Shown here: positions 53,834-62,950 of the stretch, one piece after another
How the letters are laid out: every line of letters starts with the position of its first letter
How positions within the stretch are numbered: position 1 is the stretch's first letter
NCBI GenBank assembly: GCA_029203185.1
Contig: CP119310.1
Coordinates: 3,230,001 to 3,294,000 of the forward strand
Direction of reading: 5' to 3'
DNA from: Candidatus Chryseobacterium colombiense
GTDB taxonomy: Bacteria; Bacteroidota; Bacteroidia; Flavobacteriales; Weeksellaceae
DNA length: 64,000 bases
Notes under the pieces: generated by a model
What the model saw: the letters and a program-made list of their open reading frames with translations, nothing else
What the model was told of the DNA's origin: nothing
Database searches by the model: none
Program-made: the position numbers and the translations under genes

Positions 53834-54784
53834 TTATATTTTGGGATTCATTAAGGCATGAAAGCGGTATCGTGTCTTTACAAGTTCTGGATACTTTATA
53901 CAATTGATAAAATAGGAAAAGTATTTCCTGAAGCCATGTTCATTGGCAATTCTAAAGCTCAGGTAATTCAAACGTATTCTTTTCGAATATTCAGGCTTAA
54001 GTTTTACGGTGGTGCCCCATTCATACAGTGACTGTTGGAGAAGGAGATTGTTTTGGTAAAACTTTTTTGAATAAGGTTTTATTTTGGTAATTCTGTTGTC
54101 ATCGTGCACTCCACGTATGGCTATGGCTTTATCAATAATTCCGGATTTTAAATGGCATACATAAGCCAGTTTTATAATAAAATCTGAATCCTGATGTACA
54201 CGAAGTTTTTCGTTGAACTTTAAACCATGTTTTTCGAGAGCTGATTTTCTTAGTGTTAATGTATTCAGATGAAAAAACGTACCGAAAGTTTTAGGTGTTG
54301 AGCTTAAAAGTCCTTTAAATACTTCTTCTCCTTCAGCATGATAATTAACGGTAGTAAGTGTTGTATTTTTAAATTTATCCTGAAACTCTTTCTTTCCTTT
54401 TTCGCTTAAATATTCCACACCGATAGCTCCAAAAACACCGTCGATATTGGACTTACTGAATAATGTTTTTTCAGCATCAAATCTGTTAGGAAGATAATAA
54501 TCATCGGCATCCAGAAAGGAAATATACTCACTTTGCGCTTTTTTAAGGCCCAGATTTCTGGTTGCTCCGGCCCCGTGATTGCCTTTATCGGAATGTTGAT
54601 ACAATTTTATGCGGGAATTTTCGGAGATAAGTTTTTCACAAACGGAAAGAGACTGATCTGTGGACGCGTCTTCTATCAGAAGGATTTCTTTTACTTCTTC
54701 AAACTGAAGGACAGAATATACAGACTTTTCTAAGAATTGAGCTGCATTGTAAACAGGAATAATAACAGATATACTAAGAGCCAT
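53834..54784 (-). CDS. Glycosyltransferase family 2 protein (C)
   Basis: 316 residues from MALSISVIIP at 54784, one base after the asnB stop; a start 39 bases upstream overlaps asnB. SVIIPVYNAAQFL, IEDASTDQS, SFLDADDYYLPNRFDAEK near residue 86 with the DADD metal site, and VHQDSDFIIK near 200. It is a tandem duplicate of the neighbouring GT2 (B), diverged enough to suggest a different acceptor. Part of the same operon. Confidence 0.92.
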   Translation of the reverse strand: MALSISVIIPVYNAAQFLEKSVYSVLQFEEVKEILLIEDASTDQSLSVCEKLISENSRIKLYQHSDKGNHGAGATRNLGLKKAQSEYISFLDADDYYLPNRFDAEKTLFSKSNIDGVFGAIGVEYLSEKGKKEFQDKFKNTTLTTVNYHAEGEEVFKGLLSSTPKTFGTFFHLNTLTLRKSALEKHGLKFNEKLRVHQDSDFIIKLAYVCHLKSGIIDKAIAIRGVHDDNRITKIKPYSKKFYQNNLLLQQSLYEWGTTVKLKPEYSKRIRLNYLSFRIANEHGFRKYFSYFINCIKYPELVKTRYRFHALMNPKI

Positions 54785-54785
54785 T

Positions 54786-56582
54786 CTACAACAATTTGGA
54801 ATTATGAGATGCCCATAAAGCAAGTTGCAGTAGGTTCCAGTGTTTTTGACCTTTATCCTGAAACTTTTGTGCAGCTTTAAAATCGATATAGTTAAAAACC
54901 TTTTGATTTTTATCTTTTAATAATTCATCAGAGAATGTGAGTAAGCTTTCTTCTTCAAACCAGTTTTCTATTCCAAGCCCGAAGCCTTGTTTATTTCTAT
55001 TTCTGATGGTTTCTGTCCAGTAATAACTCATTGATTCTCTTAAAATGATTTTATCATTGTCTGAAGTTATTTTGAGCTGATCCGGAAGCTGAATGCAGAA
55101 TTCTGCAAAGTCAATATCCAAAAACGGAGTTCTGACTTCCAAAGAATTGGCCATTGCCATACGATCAGATTTTACCAGCATATTTCCCGGAACGAACTTT
55201 TCAAGATCTGTTCGCATAATATCATTCAGAGAGTTTTTATAGGCTTTAAAACTGTAAGGCTGCTGATAGTCTTGAGTAATTCCTAAAGCAGTTCTTTCGT
55301 TTTTATCAAAGAAATTCCTTACTTCATTCTGATGAAAATCCAGAATGGAACCATACTGAATATTTTTCTGTGAAATGTAAGAGATCTGTTTTACGTTTTG
55401 ATATAATTTCTGTCCAAACTGCGCCAGAATATTCTGGTAGCTGAAATGTTTCTTCATTTCATGTTCCACTTTGTAGAAGCTATAGCCACCAAACAATTCA
55501 TCGCCCACATCTCCGGAAAGTACCACTTTCAGGTTTTTTCTTGCACTTTTACATATTTCAAAGTGGGGAACACACGATCGGTCGGCAAAAGGCTCATCAA
55601 GAAAAGGAGCAACTTTCAGAATTCCGGAAACCAGATCTTCCTTTTTTTCATGAATTTCAATGTGTCTGGTATTGTATTTTTCAGCGATTTCCTTCGCATA
55701 TTTAAGTTCACTTTCTTCATGGTCATATCCAAAGCTGATGGTGGTCTGTTGCGGTAAAAAAGAATTTACCATGGCTACAACTGAAGAAGAATCAAGACCT
55801 CCGCTTAGAAAGCTTCCGACTTCAACATCAGCAATAAGCTGCTTTTCAATAGCGGTTTTCAACAGATAAGTAAATTCTTCTTTCGCTTCAGAAAGACTTA
55901 AAACACGGTCTTTTTTGGGAAGACTGTAATATCTTGAAACTTTTATTTCTCCATCTTTCCAAATTAACTGATGAGCAGGCGGAAGTGAAAATATATTGCT
56001 ATAAATACTTTGGTAAGTACTTACATATCCATATTGAAGATAGTGAGAGAGTGCTTCTTGGTTGAGTTTAGGCTCTATGAGTCCACTTGCAAGAATAGCT
56101 TTAATTTCGGAGGCGAAAATAAATTCTCCATTTCTACCATGAGCATAATAAAATGGCTTTTCGCCAAATCGGTCACGTGCACAGAAAAGTTGTTGCTTTT
56201 CATCATCCCAGACAGCAAAAGCAAACATCCCAGGAAGATCATGAATCAGCTGTTCTTTTTTTCTCTGATACATGGCGAGAATTACTTCCGTATCAGAAGT
56301 TCCCTGATAAGGATATTCTCCATATTGTTTTTTGATGGACTGATAGCCGTAAATTTCACCGTTTAAAACAATGCATTCATTTTTTGTATTGGAAAACATA
56401 GGCTGTTTACCATTTTCTGAAAGATCAATGATGGATAATCTTCGGTGACCTAACACAATATTTTCAAAATATTCATGATGGGCAGAATCCGGACCGCGAT
56501 GCGCAATAGCATCCGTCATATTCTGGATGGCATGGGTATAATTCTTGGCATCTTTTGTAATGATTCCGGCTATTCCACACAT
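54786..56582 (-). CDS. asnB: AsnB-type glutamine-dependent amidotransferase
   Basis: 598 residues, slightly short for asparagine synthetase B. Cys2 (MCGIAGI) is the glutaminase nucleophile, followed by HRGPDS and RLSIIDLS; the synthetase domain has the PP-loop SGGLDSS (260-266). Asparagine synthetase amidates aspartate. In polysaccharide loci, such proteins often amidate sugar acids instead (WbpS-like). The two neighbours are GT2 genes and it is followed by one after one base, so a glycan role is quite possible; the sequence alone cannot decide. Confidence 0.9.
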   Translation of the reverse strand: MCGIAGIITKDAKNYTHAIQNMTDAIAHRGPDSAHHEYFENIVLGHRRLSIIDLSENGKQPMFSNTKNECIVLNGEIYGYQSIKKQYGEYPYQGTSDTEVILAMYQRKKEQLIHDLPGMFAFAVWDDEKQQLFCARDRFGEKPFYYAHGRNGEFIFASEIKAILASGLIEPKLNQEALSHYLQYGYVSTYQSIYSNIFSLPPAHQLIWKDGEIKVSRYYSLPKKDRVLSLSEAKEEFTYLLKTAIEKQLIADVEVGSFLSGGLDSSSVVAMVNSFLPQQTTISFGYDHEESELKYAKEIAEKYNTRHIEIHEKKEDLVSGILKVAPFLDEPFADRSCVPHFEICKSARKNLKVVLSGDVGDELFGGYSFYKVEHEMKKHFSYQNILAQFGQKLYQNVKQISYISQKNIQYGSILDFHQNEVRNFFDKNERTALGITQDYQQPYSFKAYKNSLNDIMRTDLEKFVPGNMLVKSDRMAMANSLEVRTPFLDIDFAEFCIQLPDQLKITSDNDKIILRESMSYYWTETIRNRNKQGFGLGIENWFEEESLLTFSDELLKDKNQKVFNYIDFKAAQKFQDKGQKHWNLLQLALWASHNSKLL

Positions 56583-56600
56583 ATTTTATTTCTTCTTCTT

Positions 56601-57368
56601 TTAAACAAGTAAGGTAGGTTTTTCACAGTAGAATATATCTTCTTTAGGATTTACCCCCATTCTTTTATATTTATCAGCAATATTAATTCTGTTCACTATA
56701 AACCCGGCGTCTTCTAAGCGCTGTACATAGTCCTGCCCATAGATTCTAATATGATCGAACTGCCCAAAAAGTTCTTCCCTTTTTTTGGGGTCAGAGATGG
56801 TAAAATCTTCCACAGTCTCCTGAGTATTATTAGAAATAGGAACTTGTAAAATGGCTTTTCCTCCGGGTTTTAAAACTCGTTGTATCTCTTTCATTGCTTT
56901 ACTGTCTTCCGGAATGTGCTCCAAAACGTGGTTGCAGATGACAAGATCAAAATGATGGCTTTCAAACGGAAGTTCAAGAACATTCATATTTTGTACATAA
57001 GCAGGATAAGTGTAACCCGGTGTAAATAAATCTCCACAAATATATTCATCAAAATTCTGTTTCAGAAGAATATTGGATAGCTTAGGTTCGGGAGCAATAT
57101 GTAAGATGCTTATATTTTTATTTTGTGGCAGATTGAGTTCTTCAATGATAAAAGCATATAACAATCTTTCACGGTCCCTGGAATGGCATTGGTAGCATCC
57201 TGCTGCTCTTCTTCCTCCTCCAACGACATCTTTTTCTATAAGAACAGGAAGATCATGCCCCACTATTTCCAGATCTTTGGAAGTGTAGCCGCAAAAAGGA
57301 CAATAATAATTGTTTCCTGAATGAGCCTGGAGCTTTATTTTATTTTTAATTCTTTTGATCAGTGACAT
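56601..57368 (-). CDS. SAM-dependent methyltransferase with N-terminal zinc-ribbon
   Basis: 255 residues. An N-terminal Cys cluster, YYCPFCGYTS near residue 22 and CYQCHSRDRERLL near 58, has the two CxxC pairs of a zinc ribbon. The methyltransferase domain follows with LHIAPEPKL near 90, LELPFESHHFDLVICNHVLEHI near 130-150 and RVLKPGGKAILQVP near 165. The HVLEHI and LKPGG motifs are typical of Methyltransf_11 proteins in glycan loci. Substrate may be a sugar or lipid carrier; unknown. Confidence 0.88.
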   Translation of the reverse strand: MSLIKRIKNKIKLQAHSGNNYYCPFCGYTSKDLEIVGHDLPVLIEKDVVGGGRRAAGCYQCHSRDRERLLYAFIIEELNLPQNKNISILHIAPEPKLSNILLKQNFDEYICGDLFTPGYTYPAYVQNMNVLELPFESHHFDLVICNHVLEHIPEDSKAMKEIQRVLKPGGKAILQVPISNNTQETVEDFTISDPKKREELFGQFDHIRIYGQDYVQRLEDAGFIVNRINIADKYKRMGVNPKEDIFYCEKPTLLV

Positions 57369-57402
57369 TTTTAGTTTTTAGGTGCTGATAAGTATATCAA
57401 AT

Positions 57403-58323
57403 TTAAGTATTTAGAAAAGTCAAACCAATTTGTTTTACCTGATTTCTGATTTCTGAGAGCTTTTTCTCTTCTTTTGAAATTTTCCGGTATTTCTCAAGTA
57501 ATGTTTTATATTCAGAGGTATTTCCTGTCAATAGGTTTTTGAGAATACTTTTCCGCAAAGATTTTTTTTCAAAAACGAGAGCATTGGGGAAATTAGGATT
57601 AAGTATTTTGGTTTCAATACTAAGATCTTCATATTTCTTAGGATCTACTTTTTTGAGATTCTGTTTTCCGTCATGTACCACCTTGCTTTCCGGTACAAGA
57701 AGTATCTTCTTTTGATGAAAATGGGCTCTGTTTACATATTCTATATCTTCTCCGTAATGAAAAAAGTAAGGATTGAATCCTCCCACTGTTTCGATCGTAT
57801 TTCGGGGAATCAGCCAATGAGCGGCATTAATGAAATTCATCTCATACAATGGTTTTAGCTTCTGAAAATAAAGATCGGAAATTAATCGGGTTTTTTCAAA
57901 ATTATGGGCAATATACTTATCTAAGAAAATATCAAGAAGTTGCTCGCTTCCATCCAGATGCATAGGACTTAAAATGCCTATTTCTTTTTGGTTGGAGTGG
58001 GCTTCATAAACTTTCAGTAATTTTTCAATACTATCAGAATAGATCCACGCGTCCTGATTCATTAAATAGAAAAAATCCGCTCCGTTTTTATATGCCTTTT
58101 CTATTGCGATATTGTTAGCTTTTCCAAATCCCAGGTTTTTTTCAGACTGAATAAAATCGATTTCAGGAAAATTAGTCTGAATGAAGTGTTGCGTTCCGTC
58201 TGTTGAGCCATTATCAATGACGATGCACGTAACGGGAACAGAAGATGATTTTAGACTGCTAAAACATTTTTTTGCCCATTTCATGGCATTGTAGGTGACA
58301 ACTATGACGTATATCTTCGGCAT
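57403..58323 (-). CDS. Glycosyltransferase family 2 protein (D), rhamnosyltransferase-like
   Basis: 306 residues. VIVVTYNAMKWAKKC near residue 5, VIDNGSTDGT near 35, EKNLGFGKANNIAIE near 62, LMNQDAWI near 88 with an NxD in the place of DxD, and HYGEDIEYVNRAH near 185. The pattern is that of WbbL-like rhamnosyltransferases of O-antigen loci. It abuts the upstream epimerase with no intervening base. Sugar assignment is tentative. Confidence 0.88.
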   Translation of the reverse strand: MPKIYVIVVTYNAMKWAKKCFSSLKSSSVPVTCIVIDNGSTDGTQHFIQTNFPEIDFIQSEKNLGFGKANNIAIEKAYKNGADFFYLMNQDAWIYSDSIEKLLKVYEAHSNQKEIGILSPMHLDGSEQLLDIFLDKYIAHNFEKTRLISDLYFQKLKPLYEMNFINAAHWLIPRNTIETVGGFNPYFFHYGEDIEYVNRAHFHQKKILLVPESKVVHDGKQNLKKVDPKKYEDLSIETKILNPNFPNALVFEKKSLRKSILKNLLTGNTSEYKTLLEKYRKISKEEKKLSEIRNQVKQIGLTFLNT

Positions 58324-58992
58324 TTAAATATATTTTTCGGCTATTTTTTTTAAATACATGGAAGCATCTTTTTCTGTAAAAAAATCTTTTACCTGATCCT
58401 CAAAATCAATTTTATAAAAATCACCCGCTTCGATTTCTTTATAAAAAGCTTTCTGCTTAATTTTGTTTTCAATAGCCATTATAATTTCTTTTAAATCATA
58501 ATGGTGAGGATATGAGAAGTCAATAATTTTGTTTTGAATACTGTGATTAGATGTTCTTATGAATTCTGAAATATCTTCGATATCAACTAAAAGTCTTCTT
58601 GCTTTGGTATGCAATACGAATTCCGAATTTTGAGTAATCTGATGTTTGAGATAATTGAATAATGTATTGGGATTTCCTCCTCTTCCTACAATATTTCCAA
58701 TCCTGAGAATACTGAACTGTTTTGAATGATTTTGAATATACTCTTCAATTTTCTTTTTGTGCTGTACATATAAACTGTCCGCTTTTGATCTGTCATTGAT
58801 GCTCAATGTTGAAAAATAAATCAAAAGAATATCTGAATGCTGTTCGATATTTTTTTTAAGAAGATCAAATTCTCTTTGAAATTCAGAATCTCTTGTCTCC
58901 AGAGAATTGGATACTCCTGAAGCAAAGAATAAAATATTATCCGAATCTATATTTTTTAAAGATTTTGCAATAAGTCCGTTTCCTACGATCAT
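58324..58992 (-). CDS. Short NAD(P)-dependent sugar epimerase/dehydratase-like protein
   Basis: 222 residues, shorter than typical extended SDR enzymes (300-340). The nucleotide loop is reduced to VGNGLIAKSL at the start; the active-site region is IYFSTLSIND with YVQHKKKIEEY giving Tyr-x3-Lys. RIGNIVGRGG and RLLVDIEDISEFI follow as in dTDP-sugar epimerases/reductases. It overlaps the upstream glycosyltransferase by 4 bases. It may lack part of the substrate domain. Likely makes or modifies a nucleotide sugar. Confidence 0.75.
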   Translation of the reverse strand: MIVGNGLIAKSLKNIDSDNILFFASGVSNSLETRDSEFQREFDLLKKNIEQHSDILLIYFSTLSINDRSKADSLYVQHKKKIEEYIQNHSKQFSILRIGNIVGRGGNPNTLFNYLKHQITQNSEFVLHTKARRLLVDIEDISEFIRTSNHSIQNKIIDFSYPHHYDLKEIIMAIENKIKQKAFYKEIEAGDFYKIDFEDQVKDFFTEKDASMYLKKIAEKYI

Positions 58993-59849
58993 TGTGTTTT
59001 TTTATTAATTTCAGATGAAAATCTAATATAGTTAAAATATTTCTTTAAAATTAGCATCTTATCTTGAAATGTAAGGTATTTGAAAGGAAAAAATTTTAAT
59101 GTAAAGAGGATGTTTTTTGAAGTTATTGGATAATAGATAAAGTATTGATAAAGGAAAGAAAGGAAAATATTTTTTTCTGTTTCCGAATTTTTTTCATGGG
59201 GGAAGTTAGTCCCTATTTTTTCTTTAATTATAATGTTGGAGTCCAGCCATTTCTTGTCACGGTTACCCTGTGAAAAATGTTGAATTAAAATGTCATCAAT
59301 CACATAATTCTGAAATTTTTTCGCCACTCTTAAGCTGAAATCAAGATCATAGCCATGAAAACCTTTTAATTCTTCGTCAAACCTAATGTGGGTATAGTTT
59401 TCTTTTTTTATGGCTAAAAAAACACCATCTACAGCGAAGACTTTAGTTCTGTTTTCTTTTGTAGAATGAATAGAAACGGAGTCGTTATTTTGTTTATTTC
59501 CCTGTAAAATATTTACAAAGTTATACTTTTCTGCAACGGTCCAGCTTGAAGGAGCTACGGGTACATAAGAAGAACCGGCAATCCCGATTAAACCGGTATT
59601 TTCTTGATCTAAATGCAAAATAAGTCTGTTGCCCCAATTTGGGGTTTTAAATACAATATCTTCGTGCAAAAAGACTAAATTATCAAATCGAGCTTTTTTT
59701 GCCCCTTGGTTATAAGCTTCACAGATTCCCATCAATCCCGGATTATCAATTTTGATTATTTCATAAGGCACACCAATAGTTTCTGCAATGTTTTTTTCAA
59801 GTGCAGAGAAGTAATGGGGAAGATAGGATGAAATAATGATGGATATCAT
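58989..59849 (-). CDS. StrF-like glycosyltransferase-fold protein
   Basis: 286 residues. SIIISSYLPHYFSALEKNI at the start, PYEIIKIDNP near 28, FLHEDIVFKTPNWG near 60 with HED in the place of DxD, and GFHGYDLDFSLRVAKK near 165, as in the StrF/Glyco_tranf_2_5 family. These are GT-A fold proteins of glycan and antibiotic loci whose activity is not always known. Overlaps the epimerase by 4 bases and lies 9 bases after the GT4. Function: probable glycosyl transfer. Confidence 0.8.
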   Translation of the reverse strand: MISIIISSYLPHYFSALEKNIAETIGVPYEIIKIDNPGLMGICEAYNQGAKKARFDNLVFLHEDIVFKTPNWGNRLILHLDQENTGLIGIAGSSYVPVAPSSWTVAEKYNFVNILQGNKQNNDSVSIHSTKENRTKVFAVDGVFLAIKKENYTHIRFDEELKGFHGYDLDFSLRVAKKFQNYVIDDILIQHFSQGNRDKKWLDSNIIIKEKIGTNFPHEKNSETEKNIFLSFLYQYFIYYPITSKNILFTLKFFPFKYLTFQDKMLILKKYFNYIRFSSEINKKTQ

Positions 59850-59858
59850 GACTTATTT

Positions 59859-61046
59859 TTATTGGATCAGATCGTGGATGGTTTGAAAAATATCTGCTGT
59901 AAGTTTGCCTTCAGAATATTCTTCTTCTAGTCTGTTCTGGATCTTATGTCCGTAATTTTCTCTTAATTCTTTATTCTCAAGGAGATTAACTATTTCAGAA
60001 GCCATGGTATCGAGGTCCAGATAAGGAGCAAGTACTCCATAACCGTTTTCAAGGAATTCCACAGCGCCCCCACTTTGTTCGAATGCAACAATCGGTTTTT
60101 GAAGTTTAGCTGCCGTAAGCATCACTAAAGGGAAAGGATCTTCTCTCGAAAGCAAAAGGAAAATATCAAAAATATTGATATAATCGTTTGGGAATTTGTT
60201 GTGATCTACATAGATGATCTTATTATCAACCCCTAATTTTTCAGCATCAATTTTGGAACATTTTACAGGGCCTATGGTAGAAGAACCTCCGAGGTTAATG
60301 AATTTAAAATTAAGATCTGTTTTATCTACAATCTTTTTAACTAAAAGAGGAACCAAATCTGTTCCTTTTCTTAATTCCTGAGAACTTGCAATACCAATAA
60401 CAATATCAGATTCGGATATGTTGAGTTCTTTTTTTAGTTGGGTTTTATCTTTGTGAATTACTAATTTTTCGTCTACAAAAGAATGTATTGCTTTTACTTT
60501 TTTAGGATCTGCACCATATCTGTTGATGAGGTTTTCTTTCACAGCATTTGATCCTGCAATGATCATGGAGACATTGGAGATATTCTGCAAAATAAAATCT
60601 TTTGAATAAGCGCTCTCCATACCAAAAGTAAGCTCATGAATGGCAACAATGGTTGGAATTCCTTTCTTGTAAAACGGAATTGTCCAGACTAAAGTTTCCG
60701 CGGTATTGGCATATACTAAATCGTAATTGTTTTGTAAAAGTTTGCCGGTTATTTTTTCAATCTGTTCTTCCTTTGTTTCCTGTTTTGGGAAAAAAGCAGC
60801 TTGAAATTTTTTGAAATTTCTGTTTACGAAAGACAAGGATTGATTGTAATAAGCGGCCACCATAATTTTCTGGTCAGATAATTTTGCAAAATCTTCATAC
60901 AACTGTCCTGCTCTTAATAATAAAACATCTACGGTATAATTTTTTCTTTCGTTTTTAAGCTTTTTCAACAGGCTTAATACGAGAATAGGAGCGCCGGATA
61001 AAGAAGCTTCATGAGAAATTAATAATATTTTTTTTGTTTCGCTCAT
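59859..61046 (-). CDS. Glycosyltransferase family 4 protein (C)
   Basis: 395 residues, GT-B fold. SHEASLSGAPILVLSLLKKL near residue 12, IGIASSQELRKGTDLVPLL near 220, LLSREDPFPLVMLTAAKL near 300 and FEQSGGAVEFLENG near 325. The N-terminal SHE-S-SGAP loop is usual for GT4 proteins acting on polyprenyl-linked acceptors. It overlaps the upstream acyltransferase by 4 bases. Donor unknown. Confidence 0.9.
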   Translation of the reverse strand: MSETKKILLISHEASLSGAPILVLSLLKKLKNERKNYTVDVLLLRAGQLYEDFAKLSDQKIMVAAYYNQSLSFVNRNFKKFQAAFFPKQETKEEQIEKITGKLLQNNYDLVYANTAETLVWTIPFYKKGIPTIVAIHELTFGMESAYSKDFILQNISNVSMIIAGSNAVKENLINRYGADPKKVKAIHSFVDEKLVIHKDKTQLKKELNISESDIVIGIASSQELRKGTDLVPLLVKKIVDKTDLNFKFINLGGSSTIGPVKCSKIDAEKLGVDNKIIYVDHNKFPNDYINIFDIFLLLSREDPFPLVMLTAAKLQKPIVAFEQSGGAVEFLENGYGVLAPYLDLDTMASEIVNLLENKELRENYGHKIQNRLEEEYSEGKLTADIFQTIHDLIQ

Positions 61047-61639
61047 TTTTGTAAAGATTCAAATATTAAATTCTGACTGTTTTTTATGATTGTATTAGCA
61101 GGAACAGACTTGTGGATAACACACCCTGCTCCGATGATGCAGTTATCTCCTATGTTTACACCTTTTAATATCAATGTGTTACTTCCAATCCAGCAATTTT
61201 TACCAATTGTAATCGGACTTGTATTAAATTCTGTTTTATTGACAAAAAAATCAGGATTAAAACCGTATTGATGGTTATGGTCGTATAGTTTTACACCTTC
61301 ACCGAATATAGTATTATCTCCGATTGTGATTTTTTCTAAACAATTAATAGAGGAATAATTATTAAAAAAAACATTATCCCCGATTATAAGATTTCCCTTT
61401 GGCAGAACTGAAATTATGCAGTAATCTCTCACAAAAAAACTTTCTCCAATATTTATATTGCCAAAGATACCTTCATTTCCTTTAAATATATTTATATCCT
61501 GAGGAGCAAAAGTATGATGGATATTGATGTTTGGCATTGAAGTGAAACGCCACCACATTTTTTGCTTCTCTTGTTTCTGCAGATCGATAACCAGTAAGGT
61601 TAATTTTCTTTTAATATAATTTTTTATTTTTTGGAACAT
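61043..61639 (-). CDS. Hexapeptide-repeat acyltransferase (C)
   Basis: 198 residues. A basic N-terminal segment precedes a left-handed beta-helix with repeats (IIGDNVFFNNYSSINC, IGDNTIFGEGVKLYDHNH, IGKNCWIGSNTLILKG, IGDNCIIGAGCVIHKS). His residues in YDHNHQYG provide the likely catalytic base. Typical of acetyltransferases in O-antigen and capsule loci. Acceptor unknown; located in a tight operon. Confidence 0.87.
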   Translation of the reverse strand: MFQKIKNYIKRKLTLLVIDLQKQEKQKMWWRFTSMPNINIHHTFAPQDINIFKGNEGIFGNINIGESFFVRDYCIISVLPKGNLIIGDNVFFNNYSSINCLEKITIGDNTIFGEGVKLYDHNHQYGFNPDFFVNKTEFNTSPITIGKNCWIGSNTLILKGVNIGDNCIIGAGCVIHKSVPANTIIKNSQNLIFESLQK

Positions 61640-61649
61640 TAATATAAAT

Positions 61650-62552
61650 TTATTTCTTTAATTTTTTGATAATCTTTCTTTTAGTTATTTTTAAAAGATT
61701 CTTAAAGGATATTATATTAGCAAGATAATTGTAATCTTTAATCTTTAATTCTAGTGCTTTTTTTTCTTCATAAGGTTTTAAAAGTGCCTTTTGAAAGTTG
61801 TCATATTGTATTTTTAAATCAGTCAACACCTCCTGATTGTTTTTAAAATGTATGAGCAAGAATTTCAAGCAAAACATGGTATTTACGATTTGGCCAATGG
61901 TGTTCTGGGTACTCCACATTCCGCTGCCGACTCTGTAAACGGCCATTTCTTCAGGAAAATATTTTATAAGGCCAAAAGACGCATTCAAAAGGTGTAAAGG
62001 ATAATCGCCAATGGGGGAATAAGGTAACCATTCAGGCAGAGTTTCCATGTTTTTTCTGAAAACAACAGACACTGTAATGATGAAATTTTCTTTACACAGA
62101 TCCTGAATAGTATAGGTTTTTTCCTCATCAGGATTAGGATAAGTAAATTTTTCTTTCCTGTCTGTAAGTTCTTTTATTTTATGAAAAGTAATGCTGTACT
62201 CTTCGTTGTTTTCTAAAAAGTCAACTTGTTTTTGTAGTTTTAAAGGATCAGTCCAGTAATCGTCGCCCTCACAAGCTGCGATGTATTTTCCTTCTGTTTT
62301 TTCGTATGCATTAAGATAATTAGCATTTACCCCCATATTATTCTCGTTAAGAATATATTTTACCAATATATTAGAAGGGCATGTTTTAATAACCTCTCGA
62401 ATGATTTCATCAGAGGAATCCGGAGATTGGTCGTTAGCGATAATAAGCTCTACTAAAAAATCTGTTTTTTGTAGAAAAACTCCTTCTATAGCCTTTTTGA
62501 TATATTTTTCGTGGCCATAGGTAATCATAATGACGCTTACTTTGGGCTTCAT
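61650..62552 (-). CDS. Glycosyltransferase family 2 protein (E)
   Basis: 300 residues from MKPKVSVIMI at 62552; the ATG overlaps the upstream GNAT stop in an ATGA junction, which favours this start over one 21 bases upstream. SVIMITYGHEKYI, IIANDQSPDSSDE near 38 and AACEGDDYWTDPLK near 85 with the EGDDYW metal site seen in O-antigen GT2 enzymes. The C-terminal third is helical and Lys-rich. Confidence 0.92.
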   Translation of the reverse strand: MKPKVSVIMITYGHEKYIKKAIEGVFLQKTDFLVELIIANDQSPDSSDEIIREVIKTCPSNILVKYILNENNMGVNANYLNAYEKTEGKYIAACEGDDYWTDPLKLQKQVDFLENNEEYSITFHKIKELTDRKEKFTYPNPDEEKTYTIQDLCKENFIITVSVVFRKNMETLPEWLPYSPIGDYPLHLLNASFGLIKYFPEEMAVYRVGSGMWSTQNTIGQIVNTMFCLKFLLIHFKNNQEVLTDLKIQYDNFQKALLKPYEEKKALELKIKDYNYLANIISFKNLLKITKRKIIKKLKK

Positions 62553-62950
62553 AGCTCTAAATTCATTAACCATACGTGATCTCTGTCTTCTTTTATTTTA
62601 AATCCAAAATTCTCATATAAGGAAATTGCAGCTGTATTATGTTTTAAAACCTCTAAAGAATAATTTTTAAATTTCTTTTGTTTCAAATCTGTAAGTGAAA
62701 ATGATATTAATTTTTTTCCCAGACCTTTTCCCTGAAAATCGGGGTGAATAGCAATAAGTGTCAAAAAAGCATTTTTTTGTTCAGGGTCATTGTTGTAATA
62801 AGAAATAAAACCTTGTAATTTTCCGTCTTCTATTATTGAAATAATTGAAGAATACATCAATATTTTCTGAACATAACTATCAGTATCCGAAATGTTTATA
62901 ATAGCAGATCCTGCCAAAGATATTAAATTTTTAATCTCTTTTTCTATCAT
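62549..62950 (-). CDS. GNAT family N-acetyltransferase
   Basis: 133 residues. Acetyl-CoA-binding segment FLTLIAIHPDFQGKGLGKKLI near residues 63-83 (Q/RxxGxG/A), and NTAAISLYENFGF near 105-117, the standard GNAT motifs. It lies between WbqC and a GT2, with 4-base overlaps on both sides. Near a DegT-type aminotransferase and WbqC, it probably N-acylates an amino sugar nucleotide; this is inference from context. Confidence 0.88.
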   Translation of the reverse strand: MIEKEIKNLISLAGSAIINISDTDSYVQKILMYSSIISIIEDGKLQGFISYYNNDPEQKNAFLTLIAIHPDFQGKGLGKKLISFSLTDLKQKKFKNYSLEVLKHNTAAISLYENFGFKIKEDRDHVWLMNLEL

